From assembly GCA_964461635.1 (NCBI GenBank), contig CAYWVC010000042.1, forward strand, positions 1 to 12,612: DNA of 12,612 nucleotides, given 5' to 3'. The notes under the pieces are model-generated. The model worked only from the letters and a program-made list of their open reading frames with translations, was not told the origin of the DNA and did not search any database. This document shows, piece after piece, positions 6,464 to 12,612 of the stretch. Origin of the DNA: RGIG3994 sp964461635. Lineage in GTDB: Bacteria; Bacillota; Clostridia; Oscillospirales; CAG-272. The number at the start of each line of letters is the position of its first letter. Position 1 is the stretch's first letter. Both the position numbers and the translations under genes were made by a program.

Positions 6464-8392
6464 TCATAGCTCTGCGGTTGCGGCGTATTCGGTATTTGCC
6501 TTGCCGATCAGCGCGTCCTCCGCCTCGGTGCGGCAGAGCCGTATATACGCGCAGGTCAGAGTGCAGATCAGCCAGAAGGCGAAGAATATCCGCTCATCCG
6601 CGAATACGTTGCAGAGCATTGATTGCGAGAGCAGTCCGATGAGGGTTGCCATTGTTGCAAGGGTGAACTTCTTTGCCCGGCGATCCTCGGTGCGCGATGC
6701 AAACTCAAAGCAGTTCTGAAGGATAAGGAACACCGCAAAGCCGAAGAGAAGCAAGCCGACGATCCCCATCTCGCACAGGAGCTGGAGCCACAGCGCGGAG
6801 CTGTCGGCTGCCGATTCAAAGCCCGGAACCGCATAGCTTGGGTAGAGCGCATCAAAGCCCCCGAAGCCGGTTCCGCCGAAGAGCGTGGCGACGGCGAGCC
6901 TTGCCGCGCCCTGCCACGTGCGAAGTATGCGAACGACCGCCCCGGAGCCCGAGTTAACGGCTCTTCCGAGCCACGAATAGACGGCGGTGGGCAACACGAG
7001 CATAGCGCTCAACGCGATGAGGAAGATGAAGAATGCGTTTACCAATGCGCGGCGGCTGATGGCTATGACGAAGGACAGCCACGCGACGGCGACACCGAAT
7101 ATTCCGGACACCGATCCGGTTAAAAATATCGCGGTGAGTATCGCAACGGAGGACATCATACAAATGGTACGGCGTTTCATCCCCCTTAACGACCCGGCAC
7201 TGCAAAGCGTGAATATGAACGCAACGGTCAGATATGCGGCAAATAGGTCGCCGCTGTCGAAGAAGGGCTCGACCCCGGCGGGGAAGAGGCGTATGGCGCT
7301 TTTACCTATCACGACGGTCCCGACACGTTCCGTCACCCTTTGCCATATATATATCATTGAAGAAAAGGTCGCTGAGGCGGTGAGCGAGTAAACGCATCTC
7401 CTTATCCAAGTCTTGGTGCGCATAAGGTTTCCCGCGACGAAGCAGCCTACGAGCAGAAGCAGACAGTTTTCGGCTCCCGACGCTCCCGATCCGCCGCGCA
7501 CGAGCTGTGCAAGGCTGACGGCAAGGGCGAAGAAGGCGAGTGCAAGATCGAATATATCAAAGTGCAATACCCGTTTGCCACGCAGGAACTTTACCGCGTA
7601 GCCGAACGAGAACAGCAGGGTGACCGCGCCGAGCATCCCGGAGGCGGCACTGTAGCCTCCGAAGGGGAGCAGCAGTATTGCGATCAGAACGCCCGTTTCG
7701 GGGAACGACAGTATGACCGCGACGGCAATGACTGCTATTATCGCAAGGTAGACGTAGACGGGCGAGAGGAAGAAGGTCAGGCTTCCCGCGGCAACCCCCG
7801 CGATTATCGCAAAGTTGTAGGCATCTCCGTGCCGCTCGGGGGCGACGTTGAATTTCTCGGAGGGAATGCCGAAGAAATTGCAGAACAGGAAGGTCCCCGC
7901 ACGGCTCGTCCGAACCGCGTCGGCAAAGGTCCTTCCGCTGAGAATCAGCGGAAGCGCGGCAAGAACGGTCACGATACCGCAGACGAGAAAGTCCTCGTTG
8001 ACCGCGGTGTGGAAAAGGTAACGCTCGGCGGCGTATACGAGTGCGGTATAGAGCCCGAAGGTCGCAAGAAACGTTCCGTACAGCCGCAGCCTGCAACCGA
8101 GGAGAAAGGTATATACCCGTCTCACTGCCGTCGCAATGCGGCTCTCCTCAAACTGCTCGCCCACGGTGAAGCGTGCCTGCCGCACGAACTGTCCGAATTT
8201 TGAATCGCGTTTCACGACCGACGCCGAAAGGCTCCGGTGGAGCGAATCGTTCTCGGCGGTATAGCGGCTCATAAGTCTGCCGACCAAGCCGTTCTTGACC
8301 CCGCGATGGACCAGTGAGGCGAGAGCACCGAGTCCGCGCAGTATTCCGCTGCCGTGCCGTCGGGATTTAACGCGTTTTTTTTCGTTTATCAA
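6464..8392 (-). CDS. O-antigen ligase/polymerase-like polytopic membrane protein
   Basis: This 642-residue integral membrane protein is probably a member of the O-antigen ligase/polymerase superfamily (Wzy_C), which joins lipid-linked glycans outside the membrane. A basic cytoplasmic N-terminus of about 100 residues precedes roughly a dozen hydrophobic helices. The Wzy_C-like region is near the C-terminus: TWQGAARLAVATLFGGTGFG (about 492-511), then ALYPSYAVPGF, and ALWLQLLCEMGIVGLLLFGF. The sequence at the usual HSHN-type position reads DSSA (530-533). The start is read as a TTG at 8392: GGAGG (8400-8404) lies seven bases upstream, and the TTG shares four bases with the trmD stop (TTGA). A longer frame to 8473 would lie inside trmD and lacks support. 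No glycosyltransferase, flippase or chain-length gene is in the window, so the substrate is unknown. Two DUF4330-like genes follow. Confidence 0.8.
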   Translation of the reverse strand: MINEKKRVKSRRHGSGILRGLGALASLVHRGVKNGLVGRLMSRYTAENDSLHRSLSASVVKRDSKFGQFVRQARFTVGEQFEESRIATAVRRVYTFLLGCRLRLYGTFLATFGLYTALVYAAERYLFHTAVNEDFLVCGIVTVLAALPLILSGRTFADAVRTSRAGTFLFCNFFGIPSEKFNVAPERHGDAYNFAIIAGVAAGSLTFFLSPVYVYLAIIAVIAVAVILSFPETGVLIAILLLPFGGYSAASGMLGAVTLLFSFGYAVKFLRGKRVLHFDIFDLALAFFALAVSLAQLVRGGSGASGAENCLLLLVGCFVAGNLMRTKTWIRRCVYSLTASATFSSMIYIWQRVTERVGTVVIGKSAIRLFPAGVEPFFDSGDLFAAYLTVAFIFTLCSAGSLRGMKRRTICMMSSVAILTAIFLTGSVSGIFGVAVAWLSFVIAISRRALVNAFFIFLIALSAMLVLPTAVYSWLGRAVNSGSGAVVRILRTWQGAARLAVATLFGGTGFGGFDALYPSYAVPGFESAADSSALWLQLLCEMGIVGLLLFGFAVFLILQNCFEFASRTEDRRAKKFTLATMATLIGLLSQSMLCNVFADERIFFAFWLICTLTCAYIRLCRTEAEDALIGKANTEYAATAEL

Positions 8393-9099
8393 GCCTTCGC
8401 CTCCGTATCTTTGGCGGCAAGCAGGTCGGGGCGCTTCAGCCGCGTCTCGGCAAGGGCCTGCTCCGCTCGCCATTTATCTATATTGGCGTGGTGACCCGAG
8501 ATCAGAACGTCCGGGACCTTTACGCCGTGAAATTCGTATGGGCGCGTATATTGGGGGTATTCGAGCAGTCCGTCGGTAAGGCTCTCCCGCTCACTGCATT
8601 CGGGATCGGACAGTACCCCGGGGCATAGCCTCGCCACGCAGTCGGTCAGGATGCAGGCGGGTATCTCTCCGCCCGTGAGAACGAAGTCCCCGACAGAGAG
8701 CTCCTCATCCACTATTTCGTCGACTATTCGGCAATCGACCCCCTCGTAGTGACCGCAGAGGATCACGAGCTGATCGAAGCTCGCGGCGAGCTCGGCGGCG
8801 CGGCTTTGAGTCAGCACCTTGCCCTTCGGTGACATATATATCACGTGTCGCCGCGCGATATCGGGGGTCGCCTCGGTGATCGCGCGGTAGCAATTGTAGA
8901 TCGGCGGTGCCGCCATCAGCATACCGAATCCCCCGCCGTAGGGCGTATCGTCGACGCGGCGGTGCTTGTTTTCCGAATAGTCGCGGATGTTCCAGGTCTT
9001 CACGGTGATCGCGCCCGCGTTCTGCGCACGCCCGATCACGCTTTCGCCGAGCACGGTGTCCACCAGCTCGGGGAAGAGGGTCATTATATCGAATCTCAT
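8389..9099 (-). CDS. trmD: tRNA (guanine37-N1)-methyltransferase
   Basis: TrmD methylates N1 of G37 next to the anticodon of tRNAs that read CNN and some GNN codons, preventing +1 frameshifts. It is a SPOUT-fold homodimer with a deep trefoil knot in its SAM-binding half. The 236-residue protein starts MRFDIMTLFPE, as is typical. It shows DTPYGGGFGM (51-60), CGHYEGVDCR (115-124), the knot segment GDFVLTGGE (137-145), and DGLLEYPQYTRP (176-187), whose Asp176 is likely the proposed catalytic base. I chose the ATG at 9099 over an upstream in-frame TTG at 9120 because family members begin here and the TTG has no ribosome site. The start follows the rimM stop by one base, so the two are co-translated. 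The expected rplS neighbour is missing downstream. Confidence 0.97.
   Translation of the reverse strand: MRFDIMTLFPELVDTVLGESVIGRAQNAGAITVKTWNIRDYSENKHRRVDDTPYGGGFGMLMAAPPIYNCYRAITEATPDIARRHVIYMSPKGKVLTQSRAAELAASFDQLVILCGHYEGVDCRIVDEIVDEELSVGDFVLTGGEIPACILTDCVARLCPGVLSDPECSERESLTDGLLEYPQYTRPYEFHGVKVPDVLISGHHANIDKWRAEQALAETRLKRPDLLAAKDTEAKA
8400..8404 (-). promoter_or_regulatory. Ribosome-binding site for the TTG start of the polymerase-like gene
   Basis: GGAGG within the last codons of trmD lies seven bases before a TTG (8392-8390) that overlaps the trmD TGA as TTGA. This placement, plus the absence of any better start, makes TTG the likely initiator and suggests translational coupling to trmD. 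Confidence 0.75.
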
Positions 9100-9100
9100 A

Positions 9101-9607
9101 TCAATCGAACATTCCTTCAATGGGGGAGATGAAGATGCCCCCGTCGGTATCTATCCTCTTCACGAATTCGGGCACGGCGGGGATCATCCGCACGCCGTCG
9201 GGTGTTTCGATCTCGTAGATGTCGGAGGCACCGTTGTTTATCACTCCGCACAGTCTGCCGTACTTCTTTCCGGTGGCGAAGTCGACTACCGGGAGGTCGA
9301 TGAGGTCGGAGATGAAGTGATCGCCGTCGCCGAGCCCCAGATCGTCGCGGTGGGCGTAAACGACGGTCTCGCGCAACGTCTCGGCGGCGTCGATGCCGTC
9401 GACTCCCTCAAGTGTCGCGATGACGAAGCGCTTGAAGACCGATGCACGCAGGAGCTTTACGGGGCGGTAGGCTCCGTTTTCCTCAAAAAATATCTGTTTC
9501 AGCCCGGCAAGCACAGCCGGGGAATCGCACCACGGATCTATTTTTACCGCTCCGGCTACGCCGTGCGTGTTAATGATCCTTCCGCATTCAAGGTATTCTT
9601 TTTTCAT
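9101..9607 (-). CDS. rimM: 16S rRNA processing protein RimM
   Basis: RimM is an assembly factor that helps mature the head of the 30S subunit and binds ribosomal protein S19. The 168-residue protein has the N-terminal RimM domain, beginning YLECGRIINTHGVAGAVKI (4-22), and a C-terminal PRC-barrel domain, seen as ISDLIDLPVVD, YGRLCGVINNGASDIYEI and MIPAVPEFVKRID. I chose the ATG at 9607, preceded by GGAGG (9612-9616) at four bases, over a GTG at 9622 that lies upstream of this ribosome site. The gene is first in its transcript, with a near-consensus promoter 37 bases upstream. The normal order rpsP-(KH protein)-rimM-trmD-rplS is reduced here to rimM-trmD. Confidence 0.96.
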   Translation of the reverse strand: MKKEYLECGRIINTHGVAGAVKIDPWCDSPAVLAGLKQIFFEENGAYRPVKLLRASVFKRFVIATLEGVDGIDAAETLRETVVYAHRDDLGLGDGDHFISDLIDLPVVDFATGKKYGRLCGVINNGASDIYEIETPDGVRMIPAVPEFVKRIDTDGGIFISPIEGMFD

Positions 9608-9643
9608 TTTTCCTCCGGTCACCGTGATCTTATAATTAAATTC

Positions 9644-9672
9644 ATTATATCATAAAGCGATTGCTTTTTCAA
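9644..9672 (-). promoter_or_regulatory. Sigma-A promoter of the rimM-trmD operon
   Basis: On the minus strand TTGAAA (9672-9667), a 17-base spacer and TATAAT (9649-9644) form a near-perfect promoter with an extended -10 (TGA before TATAAT). The predicted leader to the rimM ATG is about 30 bases. Confidence 0.85.
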
Positions 9673-9691
9673 GGGCTTTTGGCGTGAATTT

Positions 9692-9709
9692 ACGGCACTG
9701 CCGTTTTTT
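9692..9709. promoter_or_regulatory. Palindrome between the divergent promoters
   Basis: ACGGCACTGCCGT (9692-9704) is a perfect palindrome with a one-base centre. It is followed on the plus strand by T residues to 9709. It lies roughly midway between the two divergent -35 boxes (9672 and 9721). It could be an operator for a regulator of both promoters, or a small transcription-blocking hairpin; which one is unknown. Confidence 0.4.
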
Positions 9710-9720
9710 ATGCGTAACTG

Positions 9721-9749
9721 TTGACAATTTATTGATAATGTGATACACT
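9721..9749 (+). promoter_or_regulatory. Sigma-A promoter of the CvpA-like gene
   Basis: TTGACA (9721-9726), a 17-base spacer and TACACT (9744-9749) with TGA just before it (extended -10). The ribosome site AGGAGG (9775-9780) and the ATG at 9786 follow, giving a leader of about 30 bases. Confidence 0.8.
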
Positions 9750-9785
9750 TGTGGGAAGTATAGGAATATTAGGCAGGAGGTTTAT

Positions 9786-12401
9786 ATGAATATACCTATG
9801 ATAATGAATACCGTAATGATTGCCTTGACGGTCGTTGCGGGGCTCGCCGTGGCGGGCTGTATCGTGTACGGAGTGTTCAAGGGTTGGAAAAAGGGCTTGC
9901 TTGCCGTTATCCGTGCGGCGGTTGCGGCGTTGCTTGCCTTCGCCGTGACGAAGCTGATCTTCGTGTTCGTTTCGCCCGAGGTGCTCCGTGACGTTTTTGC
10001 GCCTATGATCGAACAGCTTCTCGGATCGTTCGGCGTCACGTCGGTGGATGCCACGGCGTCGCTCGTCGCGGTGCTGGCGGTGTCGGGGGTCGTGCCCTTC
10101 GTATTTACCGCGCTTTTTGTGATCCTTGATCTGATCCTTATACTTCCGGTGTTCTTTATCGGCAGGGCGTTCGGCATCGGAGTGGATCCCGAGAAGTTTG
10201 CCGCGAAAAAGCAAAAGAAAGCCGAGAAGCGCGCGGCAAAAGCCGCGAAGAAGGCAAAAGGCACCAACGGTGCGGCGGTCACTGCCGACTCCGCCGAACC
10301 GGTCGAAGCCGCCGAGACCGCAGAGAGCTCCGAGCCCGTTGAGCCTGCCGCGGCAGAGACGGCAGAGACTCAGCCCGCCGCCGCGGATACTCCCGCCGAT
10401 GCCGAGGCTCAGCCCGCAAAGGCGAAGAAAAAGAAGACCAAGGTCCCGGTCCCGGCGTGGAGCCGTGCCGTCGGCGCGACACTTCGCGGATTGGTTGCCG
10501 TCGTTACCGTGGCGCTTGTGCTGATGCCCCTTTCGGGATTGGTGTATAATCTTACCGATTGTGTGGATACCCTGCTTTCGGCGGCTGCCGATGCCGATAT
10601 TGACGTGGAGATCGCCGATGGCGAGACCGAACTGCTCGGCTACCGCATCGCCGACGGGGACGGAAAGCTGGATTACGAGGGTGTAGAGAGCTTTTTCGGC
10701 GACTACACTGCGCCCGTTTGCAACAACGTTATGTTCCGTATGTCCCATTTCGGTCCCTTCGGGTTGACCTACGACCTTATGTCTGCGACGCGTGTGGACG
10801 GCAGAACGTACAGTCTCGGGGGCGAGCTCGGTCAGATAACCGACCTGCTGTCCGCTTCGGTGTGCTTCCTTGACGATTTCGGTGAATACGGCGATGATCA
10901 GATCCGCGCGATCGACATTCTTGCGGACTATATCTCGGAATCCGAGCTGCACGCGCGAGTGGGAGCCGAGCTGATCTCACAGGCGGCGAGGATAGTGATG
11001 GAGAATTATTCCGACGAGATCGTTTACGGTGACCATTCAACGATAACGGCACCGGTATTCGAGCTCCTGTCGGCTATGACCGCCGATTCGATCTCCGCCG
11101 ACGTTGAAACGGTCGGCGAGGTCTGCAAGATAATGATAAGATACCGCGTGCCGTACGAGGTCGCGGTGTCGATGAGGGATTCGACCTACGACAATCTGAA
11201 GCCGCTTGCCGGCAACGACGAGCTGATCTACGAGCTTATGTGCGCGATATTCCATAACGAGGATTGCAGGCACCTTGTGACACCCGGCGTGTCTTACGCA
11301 TTCGAGCAGATCCTCGTGCTCTTCAACGTTTACGACGGGGTGGAGGTCTCCGACGTGGCGGAAAATATGACCGACGAGGACCTTAAAGCCGAATCGGTTC
11401 TGCTTGCCAAGGCGTTCAGCAACGGTTTGGATGCGCTGGCAACCTTTGACGAGCTTGACGGCAACGACGTAATGGCGAGCCTTCAGCGCGTCGACCTCGT
11501 TTCGCTCGGGCGGTTCATTGATTCGGCGGAGCAAAGCGTTCTGCTTGGAGAGGGCACGCACGACGCGGTGGTCGGCATCCTCCGCTCAAGTAAGTTCAAC
11601 AGTATGCGCAGCGTTGCCGATATCCTGCTTGCACATATCGAGGCGGGAGAGGACCTCAATATGGAGGATCTGCTGACCGCGGTCCAGCAGGCGGTCGTGC
11701 TGCTTGATACCTACCAGAACGGCAGCGGCGATACCGATATGGTGGCAATGACCGCCACCCTTAACGGGTTGATAAAGTCGCTGAACGGCAGTACCGCGGC
11801 GATAATCAAGGAGATAATCAACGACAGCACGGTCTTGAATTCCTCTATGCTTTCGGGCAAGGACGGCGGCGAGAATAAGTATACCCAGAAGCTCCTGTCC
11901 ACCATGATCGACGTTATGGCGAGCGAGGAATTTACCGAGGAGGAGATCGAGAAGGAAGCAAAGGCGGTTGACTACGCTATGAAGCTTATGAAGGCGTCGA
12001 CCGAGAAATCGGAAGGCGAGGGCGGCTCGGTCACCGAGAATATCAAGGATATCTACAACGACGATCCCGAGGGGATCGAGGAGATGGTCGAGACTATCGT
12101 GGAGTCGCGCCTTACGACCGAGGCAATAAAGGCGGTCGCCTACGACGACGAGGGTAACCTTACGACCGACGTGCTTGAGCTGACCGAGAAGGTCGGGGAG
12201 GAGGACGTCGAGCAGATCAAGGAAAAGTGCAAGGATTACTACGTCGAGAACGCCTCCGAAAAGACCGAGGAGGAAAAGGAGGCACTGCGCGAAAATATCA
12301 AGGCAATCGCGGCGCTGTTCGGAAAGGACGTGACCGAGGAGATGACCGATTGGGATCGCTTGGCAGAATCGAAGGACACAAGCGATGAGGGTCAAAGCTG
12401 A
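9786..12401 (+). CDS. CvpA-like membrane core with a giant extracytoplasmic domain
   Basis: This 871-residue protein is not one I can name. Its first part resembles the four-helix CvpA/colicin V production family: helix 1 (about 10-31), the positively charged turn FKGWKKGLL (31-39), helix 2 (about 40-61), helix 3 (about 90-125) and helix 4 (about 230-256), which opens with RAVGATLRGLVAVV, like the RxxG...RG pattern of CvpA. Between helices 3 and 4 is an inserted loop of about 85 residues (137-223): Lys/Ala-rich, then Ala/Glu/Pro-rich repeats, then KAKKKKTK. By the positive-inside rule this loop is cytoplasmic and the remaining 615 residues are outside. That part looks mainly helical, has no recognised catalytic motif, and becomes very acidic toward the end. 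The ATG has AGGAGG five bases upstream and its own promoter. It is divergent from rimM and followed by a strong hairpin, so it is probably monocistronic. Confidence 0.85.
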   Translation: MNIPMIMNTVMIALTVVAGLAVAGCIVYGVFKGWKKGLLAVIRAAVAALLAFAVTKLIFVFVSPEVLRDVFAPMIEQLLGSFGVTSVDATASLVAVLAVSGVVPFVFTALFVILDLILILPVFFIGRAFGIGVDPEKFAAKKQKKAEKRAAKAAKKAKGTNGAAVTADSAEPVEAAETAESSEPVEPAAAETAETQPAAADTPADAEAQPAKAKKKKTKVPVPAWSRAVGATLRGLVAVVTVALVLMPLSGLVYNLTDCVDTLLSAAADADIDVEIADGETELLGYRIADGDGKLDYEGVESFFGDYTAPVCNNVMFRMSHFGPFGLTYDLMSATRVDGRTYSLGGELGQITDLLSASVCFLDDFGEYGDDQIRAIDILADYISESELHARVGAELISQAARIVMENYSDEIVYGDHSTITAPVFELLSAMTADSISADVETVGEVCKIMIRYRVPYEVAVSMRDSTYDNLKPLAGNDELIYELMCAIFHNEDCRHLVTPGVSYAFEQILVLFNVYDGVEVSDVAENMTDEDLKAESVLLAKAFSNGLDALATFDELDGNDVMASLQRVDLVSLGRFIDSAEQSVLLGEGTHDAVVGILRSSKFNSMRSVADILLAHIEAGEDLNMEDLLTAVQQAVVLLDTYQNGSGDTDMVAMTATLNGLIKSLNGSTAAIIKEIINDSTVLNSSMLSGKDGGENKYTQKLLSTMIDVMASEEFTEEEIEKEAKAVDYAMKLMKASTEKSEGEGGSVTENIKDIYNDDPEGIEEMVETIVESRLTTEAIKAVAYDDEGNLTTDVLELTEKVGEEDVEQIKEKCKDYYVENASEKTEEEKEALRENIKAIAALFGKDVTEEMTDWDRLAESKDTSDEGQS

Positions 12402-12437
12402 CCCCACGACGGTGGCGGCGGTCACCGCACAATAAAT

Positions 12438-12474
12438 AATCTCCCCGCCGACCAAAACGGTCGGCGGGGAGATT
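12438..12474 (+). terminator. Strong hairpin after the CvpA-like gene, probable terminator
   Basis: AATCTCCCCGCCGACC (12438-12453) pairs perfectly over 16 bases with GGTCGGCGGGGAGATT (12459-12474) around AAAAC. It lies 36 bases past the stop. The plus-strand tail (TGCTTGCC) is weak in T, while the minus-strand tail (ATTTATTG) is somewhat richer, so it may serve both directions. The outer ATCTCCC/GGGAGAT pairs repeat those of the spoIVA terminator. Confidence 0.75.
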
Positions 12475-12482
12475 TGCTTGCC

Positions 12483-12542
12483 AATTATGCATAATTATGC
12501 GGAATTTGCGATATGCTTGCATAATTATTCGCTCAAATTGAG
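12483..12542. promoter_or_regulatory. AT-rich block of palindromes and repeated GCATAATTAT
   Basis: AATTATGCATAATT (12483-12496) is a perfect palindrome and overlaps the second palindrome GCATAATTATGC (12489-12500). GCATAATTAT occurs again at 12519-12528, exactly 30 bases further. CTCAAATTGAG (12532-12542) is another short palindrome. No confident promoter pair or gene is visible from here to the window end (12612). The arrangement resembles operator sites upstream of a gene outside the window, but this is a guess. Confidence 0.35.
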
Positions 12543-12612
12543 ACAAATTGCGGCTTCCAAAAGTTTGTGAAAAGTAAACAAAAAATACGTCCGAAATATT
12601 AAAAAAGCTTCG

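Noticed and set aside
8393..8473. N-terminal extension of the polymerase-like protein inside trmD
   Set aside because: The extra 27 residues come from out-of-frame trmD codons. A GGAGG site correctly spaced for the TTG at 8392 gives a better start.
9729..10952. Open frame of about 400 codons on the minus strand opposite the CvpA-like gene
   Set aside because: It is antisense to a well-supported gene with promoter and ribosome site. Its translation is rich in Arg, His and Gly without domain pattern, as expected from the complement of GC-rich codons.
11586..12455. Open frame of about 290 codons on the minus strand, hydrophobic in places
   Set aside because: It lies opposite the acidic helical end of the CvpA-like protein. 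The Leu-rich stretches are the reverse complement of Glu/Lys-rich codons, and part of the frame runs through the terminator hairpin.

Overview
The window looks like chromosomal DNA from an endospore-forming member of the Clostridia. SpoIVA is full length, HPr has both His15 and Ser46 (the low-GC Gram-positive regulatory type), and the strong promoters have the TTGACA/TATAAT form with an extended -10. Base composition appears to be above 50% GC, so a gut oscillospiraceal or related lineage is a reasonable guess, but I cannot prove it. I see no phage, insertion sequence, CRISPR array or tRNA gene.

Nearly everything from 248 to 9607 is on the minus strand, in three blocks. Block 1 (9607 to 5244) starts at a strong promoter (9644-9672). 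It holds rimM, trmD, a large O-antigen-ligase/polymerase-like membrane protein that starts on a TTG overlapping the trmD stop, and two tandem single-pass DUF4330-like proteins. The usual partners rpsP and rplS are absent around rimM-trmD. Block 2 is ptsH (HPr), with its own promoter, a structured leader and a terminator. Block 3 is uvrC, rsmD and coaD, joined by 4-base ATGA overlaps, followed after 76 bases by the sporulation gene spoIVA and its terminator.

On the plus strand there is one gene (9786-12401). It is divergent from rimM and encodes an 871-residue protein with a CvpA-like four-helix core. A low-complexity cytoplasmic loop is inserted before the fourth helix, and a predicted extracytoplasmic domain of about 600 residues follows it. 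I do not recognise a named family for the large domain.

The edges are non-coding. Positions 1-180 hold a cluster of GC-rich hairpins and a 26-base tandem repeat, resembling a dispersed intergenic repeat. Positions 12402-12612 hold a very stable hairpin and an AT-rich block of palindromes.

The most interesting regulatory feature is upstream of spoIVA. Its Shine-Dalgarno sequence lies in the 3' arm of a long hairpin, while a good match to a sigma-E promoter lies in and before the 5' arm. A sigma-E transcript would start inside the hairpin and leave the ribosome site free; read-through mRNA from uvrC-rsmD-coaD would have it locked. This would be a built-in switch keeping spoIVA silent outside sporulation. 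Second in interest are the giant CvpA-like protein and the unannotated envelope module (polymerase plus DUF4330 pair) behind trmD.
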